In this document: one piece after another, positions 9,298 to 19,664 of the stretch
Position numbering within the stretch: the stretch's first letter is position 1
How the letters are laid out: each line of letters begins with the position of its first letter
Assembly: GCF_018131075.1 (NCBI RefSeq)
Contig: NZ_JAFCLS010000002.1
Coordinates: 269,830 to 333,829 of the forward strand
Source of the DNA: Bradyrhizobium sp. JYMT SZCCT0428
GTDB lineage: Bacteria > Pseudomonadota > Alphaproteobacteria > Rhizobiales > Xanthobacteraceae
Direction of reading: 5' to 3'
Length of the DNA: 64,000 bases
Program-made: the position numbers and the translations under genes
The notes under the pieces: generated by a model
The model's database searches: none
What the model was told of the DNA's origin: nothing
What the model saw: only the letters and a program-made list of their open reading frames with translations

Positions 9298-10755
9298 TCA
9301 TTCCAACCCGCCGACATGAAGTGTTTTGATCTCGAGATATTCTTCTATCCCGAGCTGGGATCCTTCACGCCCTAGTCCCGACTGCTTTACACCGCCGAAA
9401 GGCGCAACTTCGGTTGAGATCAGGCCAGTGTTCAAGCCCACCATTCCGAACTCCAGCGCCTCGGCAACACGCCATGAGCGCTTGAGGTTTTCCGTGTAGA
9501 AATAGGCAGCAAGGCCGAATGGCGTGCCGTTTGCGATCGCAATCGCTTCGTCCTCGGTCTTGAAGCGGAAAAGCGGAGCGACCGGTCCGAAAGTCTCTTC
9601 TGAAGCCAACAGCATCTCGGTCGTTGCGTCACCGAGCACGACGGGACGGGCATACTGCCGACCTTCCGGCATACCTTCGCTCTGCGAGATGATCCTCGCG
9701 CCTTTATCCAAGGCGTCCGAGATGTGCCGCTTGATCTTTTCTATCGCCGCGCCATTGATCATCGGCCCGATTGCAACCCCTTCTTCCGTGCCGGCGCCGA
9801 CCTTCATTTTCGCGACCCGGCTGGCGAGCTTTTCTGCAAAAGCGTCGTAAATGCCGGCTTGAACGAGAATGCGATTGCAGCAGACGCAGGTCTGCCCGCC
9901 ATTGCGGAACTTCGATGCAATCGCCCCCTCCACCGCCAGGTCGACGTCGGCATCGTCAAAGACGATGAATGGTGCATTACCGCCGAGTTCAAGACTGAGC
10001 TTCTTGATGTTGTCGGCGGCGCCTTTCATCAGCAACGCGCCTACGCGAGTCGATCCGGTAAACGAGATCTTGCGCACGGTTTCGTTGGCCATCAGCTCAT
10101 TGCCGATTTCCGCGGGCATGCCAGTCACGATATTGATGACGCCCGCCGGAATCCCTGCCCGCTCCGCCAGAACGCCGATCGCGAGCGCCGAAAACGGCGT
10201 AAATTCAGATGGCTTGATGACCACGGTGCAGCCCGCAGCCAGCGCAGGGGCCACCTTGCGCGTAATCATGGCGTTTGGGAAATTCCAGGGGGTGATGATC
10301 CCGCAGACGCCTACCGCCTCTTTCAGTACCAGAATGCGGCGGTCGGCAGTGGGTGAAGGAATAGTCGAGCCATTGATCCTGCGCGCCTCTTCCGCAAACC
10401 ATTTTACGAAGGATGCCCCATAGCGGATTTCTCCGAGCGATTCGGCGAGCGGCTTGCCCTGTTCCAGCGTCAGCAAAAGCGCCAAATCCTGCTCATGTTG
10501 CCGCATCAGTTCATGCCATCGCTCCAAGAGCGCTGCACGCTCAGCATGAGTCTTTTTCTTCCAGCGCTTGAAAGCGTCGGCCGCAGCGTCAATTGCAGCC
10601 CTGGTCTCGTCGCGGCCCATATCGGGAATGGTGCCTAGAACTTGCTGACTGGCAGGATCGATGACATCGACGGTCGATTTCGCGTTCGCATCCCGCCAGT
10701 TGCCGCCGATCAACGCCTGCTGGCGAAACAGATACTTGTCCTTCAATGCGATCAT
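9298..10755 (-). CDS. gabD: NAD(P)-dependent succinate-semialdehyde dehydrogenase
   Basis: A 485-residue aldehyde dehydrogenase that oxidises succinate semialdehyde to succinate, the last step of GABA and putrescine breakdown. Diagnostic features are the cofactor-site segment ITPWNFPNAMITRKVAPALAA, the FTGSTRVG loop, the general base Glu in KLSLELGGNAPF, and the catalytic Cys in GGQTCVCCNRI. The C-terminal PFGGVKQSGLGREGSQLGIE is typical of GabD. The start at 10755 gives the usual GabD length (about 484) and is preceded by purine-rich AAGGGAAAGAAG; an upstream start would add an unrelated 32-residue leader. Glutarate semialdehyde dehydrogenase is the nearest alternative. Confidence 0.9.
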   Translation of the reverse strand: MIALKDKYLFRQQALIGGNWRDANAKSTVDVIDPASQQVLGTIPDMGRDETRAAIDAAADAFKRWKKKTHAERAALLERWHELMRQHEQDLALLLTLEQGKPLAESLGEIRYGASFVKWFAEEARRINGSTIPSPTADRRILVLKEAVGVCGIITPWNFPNAMITRKVAPALAAGCTVVIKPSEFTPFSALAIGVLAERAGIPAGVINIVTGMPAEIGNELMANETVRKISFTGSTRVGALLMKGAADNIKKLSLELGGNAPFIVFDDADVDLAVEGAIASKFRNGGQTCVCCNRILVQAGIYDAFAEKLASRVAKMKVGAGTEEGVAIGPMINGAAIEKIKRHISDALDKGARIISQSEGMPEGRQYARPVVLGDATTEMLLASEETFGPVAPLFRFKTEDEAIAIANGTPFGLAAYFYTENLKRSWRVAEALEFGMVGLNTGLISTEVAPFGGVKQSGLGREGSQLGIEEYLEIKTLHVGGLE

Positions 10756-11025
10756 CTTCTTTCCCTTCGGGGCCAACCCCGCCGTCACTGCGATGCGTAG
10801 TCGCCTCTTGTCCTCGCCCACGAGCGAGTCTGCCCGACGTTCGACGAGCACGCTGTTGGATTTGCGATTAGTGAAATAGAATCGTCTTATCCGAGCAGTA
10901 CAGGATCGACCGCCGCATTTTTCATCGAGAATGAACTGGCTGACGGCGTTGAATCGGGTCAGGCGCGGCTTGGAAAGTCGATTGTTCTGGCGGGCCGTAT
11001 ATCTGGACCGCTCTGAGCTTTATGC

Positions 11026-11382
11026 TCAGTCATAAGCGCAGACGTAGATCTTTCGCACGGTCTCGATCGTGCGCCAGACGCCGACAAACCCCGGTTTCAT
11101 CACAAAGCTGTCGCCAGCGCGGTAAGTCTTCGTCTCACCATCCTTTTCCTCAATTTCGATGAGACCCGAGATGATGTGACAAAACTCGTAGGTGGTGGCC
11201 TTGATGGAATGGGTCTCGCCGGGCGTTGCTTCCCAGACGCCGGTTAGTACCTTCTCGCCTTTCGAAGCGTCCTGCGCCCAGGTCTTGAAGGATGGATTGC
11301 CCGAAATCAGACGTTCCGGATCAGGCAAGGCGTTCTTTGGTGCGAAGTCCGGATTGGTGTCGATTGTAATCAGAAGTGACAT
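11026..11382 (-). CDS. Cupin domain protein (DUF861-like)
   Basis: A 118-residue single-domain cupin. The segments TYEFCHIISGLIEIEE and AGDSFVMKPGFVGVWRT form the two cupin motifs in the arrangement of the (S)-ureidoglycine aminohydrolase-like group (cupin_3). These small proteins often sit beside amine oxidase or aldehyde dehydrogenase genes and are of unclear function, perhaps binding or isomerising an intermediate. It lies 15 bases downstream of the 2-hydroxyacid dehydrogenase gene and is probably co-transcribed with it and with the dehydrogenase gene that follows. Confidence 0.75.
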   Translation of the reverse strand: MSLLITIDTNPDFAPKNALPDPERLISGNPSFKTWAQDASKGEKVLTGVWEATPGETHSIKATTYEFCHIISGLIEIEEKDGETKTYRAGDSFVMKPGFVGVWRTIETVRKIYVCAYD

Positions 11383-11397
11383 GGGATCGTTTCCTGG

Positions 11398-12321
11398 TTA
11401 GTAGCCGCGCGTTCGATCGACGAGGCCGATCGGACTTTTCCCGGCGCGGTGGCGCCGGATGTTTTCTATTACGGATAGTGCTGCCGTATGCGGCTGCGTC
11501 ACGGAGGCGATATGCGGCGTTATCATCACCTTCGGGTGCGACCAGAGCGCATGGCCTTGCGGCAGCGGCTCGGGTTCGGTGACATCGAGTATGGCTGCTG
11601 CAAGGCGGCCGCCGTCGAGCGCCTCGATGAGTGCGGCCTGGTCAAGCTGCGGGCCGCGGCCAACATGCAGCAGTCGCGCTCCCGTCGGCAAGAACGAGAA
11701 GAGCCTTGCGTTCAGAATGCCACGGGTCTGCTCCGTCAGCGGCAAGAGACAGACCAGAATATCCGTCTCCATCAGAAAGCCGGCGAGCTGATCTTCGCCG
11801 TGAAAGCAGGTGACCCCCTCGACCAGCTTTTTGCTGCGGCTCCATGCGGCAAGAGGAAATCCAAAGGGTTTGAGGCGGTCGATTGCCGCATGCGCCAGCA
11901 TGCCAAGGCCCAGGAAACCCACGCGGCGCTCCGCCGTCTGCGGACTGGTGAGGGCTTGCCACATGGCCCTTCTCTGCTGCTCCCGATATGCGAGCATCTC
12001 GCGATGGAGCGCCAGCACGCCAAGGACGACGTATTCTTGCATCATGCGTATGATGCCATCCTCGACCATGCGAACCACTTTCACATGGTCGGGTATGATC
12101 TCCGGCTTGAACTGATCAACCCCTGCACCGATGGAGAAGAGCACCTCCAGATTGCGATAACGCGAAACATCGTCCGGCACGTTCCAGGTCAGGAGGTACC
12201 TCACCTTGTCGGAGTCGATATTTTCACTACAGTGGTAGAATTCCAGGTCGGGGAGCTCGCGCGCAAAGATCTGGCGGAAAACTGCCCCTCTTGCGGCATC
12301 GGAATTGAAAAGAAACCCCAT
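11398..12321 (-). CDS. D-2-hydroxyacid dehydrogenase, glyoxylate/hydroxypyruvate reductase A-like
   Basis: A 307-residue NAD(P)H-dependent reductase of the GhrA group, reducing glyoxylate or hydroxypyruvate. The Rossmann motif [20 protein letters not shown] lies near the middle. The catalytic Arg is in [13 protein letters not shown], the Glu in [15 protein letters not shown] and the His in [11 protein letters not shown]. Length is normal for GhrA. The context with a cupin and GabD suggests disposal of a carbonyl intermediate, but the physiological substrate is not visible. An argE-like remnant immediately upstream is collapsed. Confidence 0.85.
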   Translation of the reverse strand: MGFLFNSDAARGAVFRQIFARELPDLEFYHCSENIDSDKVRYLLTWNVPDDVSRYRNLEVLFSIGAGVDQFKPEIIPDHVKVVRMVEDGIIRMMQEYVVLGVLALHREMLAYREQQRRAMWQALTSPQTAERRVGFLGLGMLAHAAIDRLKPFGFPLAAWSRSKKLVEGVTCFHGEDQLAGFLMETDILVCLLPLTEQTRGILNARLFSFLPTGARLLHVGRGPQLDQAALIEALDGGRLAAAILDVTEPEPLPQGHALWSHPKVMITPHIASVTQPHTAALSVIENIRRHRAGKSPIGLVDRTRGY

Positions 12322-12337
12322 CGACGAACCCTTCGTG

Positions 12338-12553
12338 TCACACGGCGAGGCGCGCGCCGAGATGCTCGATCATTTGTTGGCACGTAGCGAGTTCGCCGGT
12401 CTCGATGTAGTCATGGAGGCGATGGGCAGGACTGACATCGCCGGGATCGCAAATGACCGTGTCGGTGCCGGCCTGCCGATGAAGTCCAGCCGCGGCATTG
12501 AGCCCCAAAACGGGAAACGCGACGAGCCTCGCGCGGATTTCTTCAACCTTCAT
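12338..12553 (-). pseudogene. Acetylornithine deacetylase (ArgE, M20) remnant with the middle deleted
   Basis: The 71-codon frame starts with a typical ArgE N-terminus (MKVEEIRARLVAFPVLGL). It then jumps directly to the typical C-terminus: the segments DTVICDPGDVSPAHRLHDYI and [17 protein letters not shown] match the metal-binding His end of ArgE proteins, normally about 380 residues long. All catalytic centre residues between are missing. This appears to be an in-frame internal deletion of about 300 codons; the product cannot be an active peptidase. It lies 16 bases upstream of the GhrA-like gene, suggesting ArgE was once the first gene of that operon. Confidence 0.7.
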
Positions 12554-12791
12554 GGGGCCCACTCTGCCAACGCAATTCGCTGGATATCGACAGCGTAACC
12601 GCAAGCAGGAGCTTTCCCTGCCGAATTGCGTTGCGCTATAGGCCGAAGATTTCGAAGACTTGCCCAAAACAGGTGAAACCTGCTGCCTTTCCGTGCAATG
12701 CTGCGGCAAACACGTCTGCTGCCATAATCCGTCAGCAGGATCAGAAGGCACGACAAGCCATAGACTTGGCATTCCGCGAAGGGACGGATGA

Positions 12792-13670
12792 ATGGGACGA
12801 TCGGTACGCCTGAAGTCCTTCGAATTGGTCGCGCGGGACATTCGCGAAATTGATGTGAAGCTGCTCCACGCTCTCTCGGTTGCGGTTGGCTGGCCGCATC
12901 GGCCCAAGGACTGGGATTTCCTGCGCCGCGCAGGTCAGGGCATCGTCGCTGTTGACGGCATCGGGCGCGTTTTCGGAAGCGCGATGTGGTTCCCGCACGG
13001 ACGCGAATTCGCCACCATCGGCCTGGTAATCACATCGCCGCGCACCCAAGCACAAGGTAGTGGCCGATGGCTCATGGAACAGGTGTTCGAACGGTGTGGG
13101 AAGCGGAATTTGAGCCTGAACTCGACCGATGCCGCCTTTCATCTTTATCTTTCGCTGGGCTTCAGCAAGGAAGCGGTCGTGTATCAGTGGCAAGGTGAGG
13201 TCGTATCATCCCTCCCTGCGGTGCCAGTTCTGGATGGTGAACTGAAGTCGCTGTCAGCCGAAAATCTTCAGGAGATCGCAGCGCTCGATGAGTGCGCGTT
13301 CGGAACAAGCCGCCAGAAGCTGCTTGCATTGCTTTCGGAAGGTGCATCAATCTGCACTCTAAGCCGCGGCGGCGAGATCGTCGGCTACTCCATGAAGCGC
13401 GAGTTCGGGCGTGGCCACGTGATCGGTCCCATCGTCGCCAGCAATGATTGTGACGCGATCCATCTCACGGCCGTGCATCTCAAGGAGCTCACGGGACGGT
13501 TCGCCCGCGTCGATACGCGCGAGCAGACGGGTCTATTTGCTGACTATCTTCAGCAGAGCCGCCTCGGGATAAGCGAGACGATCATAACCATGTCCAAGGG
13601 ACGGCGATTCCTGAACCGAAAGGAAAACGAGCCGTGGGTCTACGGATTGGCCGGTCACGCGTTGAGCTGA
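12792..13670 (+). CDS. GNAT family N-acetyltransferase with C-terminal Acetyltransf_18-like domain
   Basis: A 292-residue two-domain protein. Residues about 10-135 are a GNAT fold with the acetyl-CoA-binding segment ITSPRTQAQGSGRWLMEQV (pattern Q/R-x-x-G-x-G/A). Residues about 165-285 match the second domain often found in such tandem proteins, with IVGYSMKREFGRGHVIGPIV. The acceptor is not predictable. It is divergent from the argE remnant operon. Confidence 0.82.
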   Translation: MGRSVRLKSFELVARDIREIDVKLLHALSVAVGWPHRPKDWDFLRRAGQGIVAVDGIGRVFGSAMWFPHGREFATIGLVITSPRTQAQGSGRWLMEQVFERCGKRNLSLNSTDAAFHLYLSLGFSKEAVVYQWQGEVVSSLPAVPVLDGELKSLSAENLQEIAALDECAFGTSRQKLLALLSEGASICTLSRGGEIVGYSMKREFGRGHVIGPIVASNDCDAIHLTAVHLKELTGRFARVDTREQTGLFADYLQQSRLGISETIITMSKGRRFLNRKENEPWVYGLAGHALS

Positions 13671-14035
13671 AGCTGTATGGACTAGTCCAAGACGTGCATC
13701 GGTCGAAGGTCCCGTTACTCCATCGGGGCGGTGAACTCCTAACGACGATGGTGGTCGTCAATGACGAAATGGGTTTCGCCCGTGACGTCGCCGACAAGGG
13801 GCCCGTTCGTTCCGGGACCATGGTCTCCTGGTCGAACAGGAAACTCCCGAGGACGTGCTCGCACGACCGCAAAATGCCCGAACGCAGGATTTCCTATTAT
13901 GCCTAGAATAAATGCCGATCACCATATCCGCACCCTAGCTCCCTCCATCCATCGACGCCGATCTGCTCTACGCCGCCACCGTCCCGCGCATCTCGAGGAG
14001 CGGCTGATGAACGCCTCCCAGAGGCTCAAGAGCCT
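13671..14035. other. Intergenic stretch, no gene recognised
   Basis: About 365 bases between the GNAT and MOSC genes. Short frames on both strands lack family resemblance. No repeat or terminator stands out. Confidence 0.4.
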
Positions 14036-14749
14036 ATGAAGGGCGAGGTCGCAGAACTCTGGCGCTATCCGGTGAGCTCCATGGCAGGCGAACAGCTCGC
14101 CGTGGCGCGCATCGAGGCAGCTGGCATCGCCGGCGACCGGATCTGGGGAGTGCTCGATGAAGCAACCGGCCGTATCGCCTCCCCTGGGCGGGAAAAGCAC
14201 TTCATCGGCGTGCCGCGCGCGCATGCCAAGATCGCTGATGGCGGCGTCGCCGTTTCGGTCGATGGCAAGAGTTGGGCTGGACCGGAGGACGCCTCGATGC
14301 GGGAAGCCTTGTCAAGGACCTTCGGCTTCAAGCCGATGCTGAAGCCGTTCGACCCCATCGGATCGGGCGGTTTCCGTCCTCGCTACGAGCACGCTCCGAT
14401 CCATCTCTTGACCACGGCTGCACTGCGCAGCCTTAGCCGAGAATTGCCCGACAGCGTCATCGACACGCGCCGCTTCCGTCCGAACATTCTTGTCGACTGG
14501 CCGGATGAGGATGAGGCGATGCCTGAAAAAGGCTGGATCGGCCGGGAGATCAGGATCGGAGAGGTCGTCTTGCGGGGCAAGAAGCCCTGCGGACGCTGCG
14601 GCTTCATCACGATCGAGCAGGATCGCTTACCGCTGGACGTCGAAATCCTGCGCAGAGTGGTCAAGCGTCACGGTCGTGATTTCGGGATTTATTGCGACGT
14701 CGTGAGTCCCGGGCACGTGACAGCCGGTGCGGTGGTCGCCGTTGCGTAA
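14036..14749 (+). CDS. MOSC domain-containing protein
   Basis: A 237-residue protein with the MOSC beta-barrel fold found at the C-terminus of molybdenum cofactor sulfurases and in YiiM/YcbX-type proteins. The N-terminal segment VAELWRYPVSSMAGEQ is typical of the MOSC_N beta-barrel, and FRPNILVD near residue 145 is typical of the MOSC core. The conserved cysteine occurs in KKPCGRCGFITIEQDR near residues 181-196. Members handle sulfur on the Moco or deliver electrons to Moco enzymes; the partner here is unknown. No ferredoxin domain is fused, unlike YcbX. The start codon follows a poor ribosome binding site, so an upstream alternative is possible. Confidence 0.82.
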   Translation: MKGEVAELWRYPVSSMAGEQLAVARIEAAGIAGDRIWGVLDEATGRIASPGREKHFIGVPRAHAKIADGGVAVSVDGKSWAGPEDASMREALSRTFGFKPMLKPFDPIGSGGFRPRYEHAPIHLLTTAALRSLSRELPDSVIDTRRFRPNILVDWPDEDEAMPEKGWIGREIRIGEVVLRGKKPCGRCGFITIEQDRLPLDVEILRRVVKRHGRDFGIYCDVVSPGHVTAGAVVAVA

Positions 14750-14902
14750 GCTTTAGTCTAGCTAGTAGTAGCGCAATGCGTTCTCCTCGGGCGGCCAGAA
14801 GGGCCGACTCGGGTGATGAGCGCGGATTGCCAAACGAGATCGCACCGCTCCGGAAACATCGGCTCGCCGCCGACGCCGCAGCGCGTTCAGTTCAGCCTGT
14901 GT

Positions 14903-15007
14903 ACATTGGTTGTCGCTGGATTTTGTTTGAGCTCCCGGTGCACACATCGTGCACACGGCGCCTTCTAACCAATTGAAAAACTTGAACTCTCGCTCCAATC
15001 CATCATG
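14903..15007 (+). repeat. 105-bp dispersed repeat, copy A
   Basis: It aligns without gaps to 43816-43920 at about 85% identity by eye, in the same orientation. Both copies contain GTGCACAC twice, ten bases apart, and end with the shared word CTCTCGCTCCA followed by CCATCATG. No coding function is seen. Confidence 0.8.
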
Positions 15008-15329
15008 GGGGCGACGGAAAAGCGATAGTCTAAGCCATTCATCTCATTAATCTTTTATGCTCAAGCCGATCCTATATAAGGGATTGGACCGACTGGCAAA
15101 TCTCGCACGAGCGAGGCTGTCTACACCGGTTTCTCCAAGGTCAAATCCCCTACGATTGGAAGCCAACGCGCGCGACGGCATGAAACGCCGAGAACCAGTC
15201 TCATTCAACCGAAATAAAAATCAGATTCGGCAATGAAATCCGCGTTGATCAAACGCACTGACAATAGATCACGCGTGACACAACGTCGGCGAAGTTCGGG
15301 AAACACCTCAATCATTCGTGAAGGATAGG

Positions 15330-15368
15330 ATGAAATTGGATTGCGCCGCCTGACCAATCCGGAACGTG
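15330..15368 (+). repeat. 39-bp dispersed repeat, copy A
   Basis: It begins ATGAAATTGGAT and ends ACGTG, and matches 43507-43545 at 33 of 39 positions by eye, same orientation. It lies 322 bases after the 105-bp repeat; in the other copy the order of the two repeats is reversed. Confidence 0.7.
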
Positions 15369-15487
15369 TCAGGTCAAGCCGCGCATCCGGCGCAAGCTGG
15401 GACGACCACCAACTTTCTCCGTTGGGTCCCTCCAATTCAGCATCGAGCTGGTAACGCTTTAGCGCTCGCGAGCCGGGCTGCGCTCCC

Positions 15488-16000
15488 CTACCCGCGGTAT
15501 CTCCACGGCGTGCCGCCGACCGCGGTCTCGTCAATCGTCCACTGCGGCAACGCCAATCCTGGCGCGACATCGGTGAACACCATGCGCACCCGGGTGCCGA
15601 TACCGACCCGCTCGACTTCGGTCTTCGGTGCCAGCACGCCGTCCGGCCGCACCAGATTGCCGATCACGCGGAGCCCCTCTTCCCTTGTCGGTATACCGCT
15701 TTGGGTATCCAGTTCAACCAGCAGTACGAGATAGGGCGTGTACTGCTTGAATGCCGGTTGGATGGCATGATGGACTTCGGTGTAGGAGTGCACGGTGCCG
15801 CGCCCCTCGACCGACACCCACTCCGAATCCGGCCCGCTGCACCAGGGGCACGCCGTTGTCGGTGGGTAGCGAAGAAGCTTGCATGAAGCGCAGCGCTGCA
15901 GGCGAAAATCGTGCTTCGCACAGTAGCCAAAGTAGTCGAGGTTCTCATGGTCGAGATCATTGATTTCAAGCGGCATGCCGAGATATTGCGCGGATATCAT
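15488..16000 (-). CDS. DUF35 Zn-ribbon/OB-fold protein (acyl-CoA-associated)
   Basis: A 170-residue protein with an N-terminal rubredoxin-like zinc ribbon (CASCKLLRYPPTTACPWC, two CxxC pairs near residues 37-54) followed by an OB-fold (VSVEGRGTVHSYTEVHH onward). Proteins of this type pair with non-catalytic thiolase-like partners, as in ChsH2-Ltp2 steroid retro-aldolase complexes or HMG-CoA synthase-like enzymes. It lies four bases downstream of the thiolase-like gene, so a complex with that product is very likely. Confidence 0.88.
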   Translation of the reverse strand: MISAQYLGMPLEINDLDHENLDYFGYCAKHDFRLQRCASCKLLRYPPTTACPWCSGPDSEWVSVEGRGTVHSYTEVHHAIQPAFKQYTPYLVLLVELDTQSGIPTREEGLRVIGNLVRPDGVLAPKTEVERVGIGTRVRMVFTDVAPGLALPQWTIDETAVGGTPWRYRG

Positions 16001-16004
16001 TTGC

Positions 16005-17264
16005 CTATCCCCTCCACATCACCATGGCCGATCCCGTGCCGGGCATCGCCCAGCCAAGATTGGCCGATACTTCGGCGTTCTTCACCTGCCGACAACCACC
16101 TTCGCGATAATCGTAGGTGTGCTGCCGCCTGCCATCGGGCCCGATCGGGCAACTATCATCTGCATCGTGGCGGAGCTGGCGCACGTTCTCGATCACCATG
16201 GCGATGCCATGGGTATAGCCTTCGCAGAGATGGCCTCCCGACGTGTTGTTCGGCCTTTTCCCGCCGAGCATGATGGTGCCGTCGGAGACGTAGTGGCCGC
16301 CGTCGCCTTTCTTGCAGAAGCCGTAATCCTCGAGCTGCAACATGGTCGTGAAGGTGAAGGCATCATAGGAGCCGGTGAGATCGACATCGTCCGGGCCTAC
16401 TCCAGCATTCGGCCAGAGGATTTCCCTGGCGTAGCGGCCGGCGACGGTTGAAATCGGCCCGGTCTGGTAGTGCATGTCGACCCGCGGCTTCGAGCAGCGG
16501 CCTACTACACCGCGGATTTGCACCAGCGGCTGCTTCAGATCTTTGGCCCGTTCGGCCGTGGTCACAATGATGGCATTGGCGTTGTCTGTCTCCACGCAGC
16601 AGTCGAGCAGATGCAGCGGTTTGCAGATCATGCGGCTGCCAACGACATCCTCTACCGTGATGCGCTTCTTGTAATAGGCTTTTGGATTGTTCGAGGCGTG
16701 ATGGCTGTGGGCCACGCGGACATGGGCGACCTGCTCGGCGGTGGTCCCAAAGTCATGCATGTGTCGCATGAAGCTCGGCGCGAACGACTGTCCCGCGCTC
16801 TGCCAGCCATAGGCGCGGCTGTGCAGCATGTCGCCCGAGACAGGCACTGCGGAGCGTACACCGGTGCCACCGATCCGCACCTGCGAGAAACCGTTCATGG
16901 AACGGAAGATCACCACCGTCTTGCACATGCCGGCTTCGATGACGCCGATCGCGATACCGATCAGCGCCTCGGTCGACGATCCGCCGCCGAACACGTCCAT
17001 ATAGAAATTGAGACGGATGCCGAAATCGCCGGCGACGAATGGCGAGAACACCGAGTCGTTAAATTGATACGACAACATGCCGTCGATCTCAGAAGGTTTC
17101 AGTCCTGCGTCGACCATCGCGTTGCGCACTGCGATAGACGCGAGCGCCCGCGTCGACTTGTCCGAGCCGCGCGTGTAGGTGGTCTCGCCGACGCCCACAA
17201 TGGCGTACTTGTCGCGCAGGAATTTCGGGGTAGTCGCCTCGACATCTTCCCTAGGCAGCGGCAT
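16005..17264 (-). CDS. Thiolase-like lipid-transfer protein (Ltp/SCP-x type)
   Basis: A 419-residue member of the non-decarboxylating thiolase superfamily subgroup that includes SCP-x thiolases and the Ltp2 retro-aldolase. The N-terminal AIVGVGETTYTRGS and the central LLDCCVETDNANAIIVTT are typical. The C-terminal GGHLCEGYTHGIAMVIENVRQL corresponds to the thiolase His/Cys end. Such proteins, with a DUF35 partner, cleave beta-hydroxyacyl-CoA side chains. The start at 17264 follows GGGAG and removes a non-homologous 40-residue leader. It lies between an LLM oxidoreductase and DUF35, suggesting a steroid/isoprenoid-type side-chain degradation module. Confidence 0.85.
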   Translation of the reverse strand: MPLPREDVEATTPKFLRDKYAIVGVGETTYTRGSDKSTRALASIAVRNAMVDAGLKPSEIDGMLSYQFNDSVFSPFVAGDFGIRLNFYMDVFGGGSSTEALIGIAIGVIEAGMCKTVVIFRSMNGFSQVRIGGTGVRSAVPVSGDMLHSRAYGWQSAGQSFAPSFMRHMHDFGTTAEQVAHVRVAHSHHASNNPKAYYKKRITVEDVVGSRMICKPLHLLDCCVETDNANAIIVTTAERAKDLKQPLVQIRGVVGRCSKPRVDMHYQTGPISTVAGRYAREILWPNAGVGPDDVDLTGSYDAFTFTTMLQLEDYGFCKKGDGGHYVSDGTIMLGGKRPNNTSGGHLCEGYTHGIAMVIENVRQLRHDADDSCPIGPDGRRQHTYDYREGGCRQVKNAEVSANLGWAMPGTGSAMVMWRG

Positions 17265-17397
17265 TTCGTTGGGCTCCCGGTTCGCTTTTCCGTTTCTTGT
17301 CTTGTTCTCGCGCCTGAATGAGGATGCTGGATAGCTTGCTCTTTGTCCATCGCTCGCGCGATAACAACGCAGTCGCAACGCCAAACGCTTCCGACAC

Positions 17398-18282
<885 letters not shown>

Positions 18283-18455
18283 GTGGCGGTACCTTCCCCG
18301 ATCAAGCGGCGCGCTCGATCGGCGCCTTCCAATCGTCATCATGGCACAGGGCGAAGACATCGGGGAGCCATCGTTCATCGCAGCAACCCATGCGTCCGCC
18401 GAGACTGTTCAAGCGATCCCGCGCTTCGTATCCTCCGGCCAGGGAGGACCGGACG

Positions 18456-19494
18456 ATGAAGCTTGGCCTGTCAATCGGCTATTCGGGCGCGCACCTTGAG
18501 GTGCCCGTCGCCCTGGTGCAACGGGCGGAAGACCTCGGTTACGACTCGGTCTGGTCCGCCGAAGCCTATGGCTCCGATGCCATCACGCCGCTCGCATTCC
18601 TGGCCGCCCAGACCAACCGCATCAAGCTCGGTACCGGCATCATGCAGCTGGCTGCGCGAACGCCGGCCAACGCCGCGATGTCGGCCGCCAGCATTGACGC
18701 GATGTCCGGCGGTGGCCGCTTCATTGCAGGCCTCGGCGTGTCGGGACCACAGATCGTCGAGGGGTGGTACGGCCAGCCGTGGGGCAAGCCGTATTATCGG
18801 GTCAAGGATTACGTCGCGATCATGCGCAAGATCTTCAAGCGCGAAGAACCCGTGACGCACGAAGGCCGCGAGATCAGCCTGCCCTACACGGGCGAGGGTT
18901 CCGTGGGGCTCGCCAAACCCTTGAAGTCGATCCTGCACATGAACCCCGACATCCCGATCTATCTTGCGACCGGCGGCGAGGCGATGGTCAAGCTGACGGC
19001 CGAGATCGCCGACGGCTGGCTGCCAATGGGTTTCGTGCCGGGCGCTATGGAGGAGTACGGCCCATGGCTGGAGGAAGGTTTTCGGCGCGCCGGCAACGGC
19101 AAGAGCATGAAGGATTTCACCATCCAGGCCTCCGTCCATGTCGAGGTCGACACCGACGTCAAAGGAGCGCTGGCACGCCTCAAGCCGGAGGTCGCGCTCT
19201 ATGTGGGCGGCATGGGTCACCGGACCAAGAATTTTCACAACGACATCATGTGTCCGTCGCGGCTTCGGCGACGCCGCCAAGCGCATCCAGGAACTCTACC
19301 TCGCGGACCACAAGGACGAGGCCATCGCCAGCGTGCCCGATGAGTGGGTCGATTTGAAATCGCTGGTCGGCCCACCGGCGCGCATCCGCGAACGCTACCG
19401 CGCCTGGGAGGACAGCGGCGCGGATTCGCTCAGCGTGCGATCGCGACAACCTGAGGCCATCGAGGTGATGGCCAAGGCCGCGCGGCTGAACTGA
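18456..19494 (+). pseudogene. LLM class F420-dependent oxidoreductase, frameshifted near the C-terminus
   Basis: The frame from 18456 (MKLGLSIGYSGAHLEVPVAL, preceded by GGAGG) encodes a TIGR03559-like LLM enzyme up to KNFHNDIM near 19250. The natural continuation (RRGFGDAAKRIQELYLADHK, ending KAARLN at 19494) is in another frame. Removing the T at 19251 turns ATG-TGT-CCG into ATG-GTC-CGT and restores a full-length product of about 345 residues. As read, the protein would end at 19343 with about 30 foreign residues. Sequencing error and recent inactivation are both possible. It is divergent from the neighbouring LLM gene at 18282. Confidence 0.8.
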
Positions 19495-19664
19495 GGTATC
19501 AACCAGCGGAGAACAAGCGTGATGCGTCCACCCCTTCGCGTCGGGCAGCTGCTGCCGCACGCAGAGACGCGCTGGCCGAAACGTCCAAAGACGAGCGATA
19601 GACAACGACACGAGATCCATCGCCGGCCATCTGGTCAGCGAGCAACAACACACGGGAGAGAACG

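Larger units (their letters stand above)
14750..15487. other. Non-coding stretch holding dispersed repeats
   Basis: About 740 bases without a credible gene. It holds one copy of a 105-bp repeat and one of a 39-bp repeat, both found again near 43.5-43.9 kb. The remainder is anonymous, with a lower-GC patch around 15040-15090. Confidence 0.55.

Noticed and set aside
13582..14039. Possible small genes between the GNAT and MOSC genes
   Set aside because: Frames on both strands look random; none starts after a ribosome binding site.
14903..15007. tRNA or other structured RNA in the 105-bp repeat
   Set aside because: No cloverleaf or acceptor stem could be drawn; only direct GTGCACAC words are conserved.
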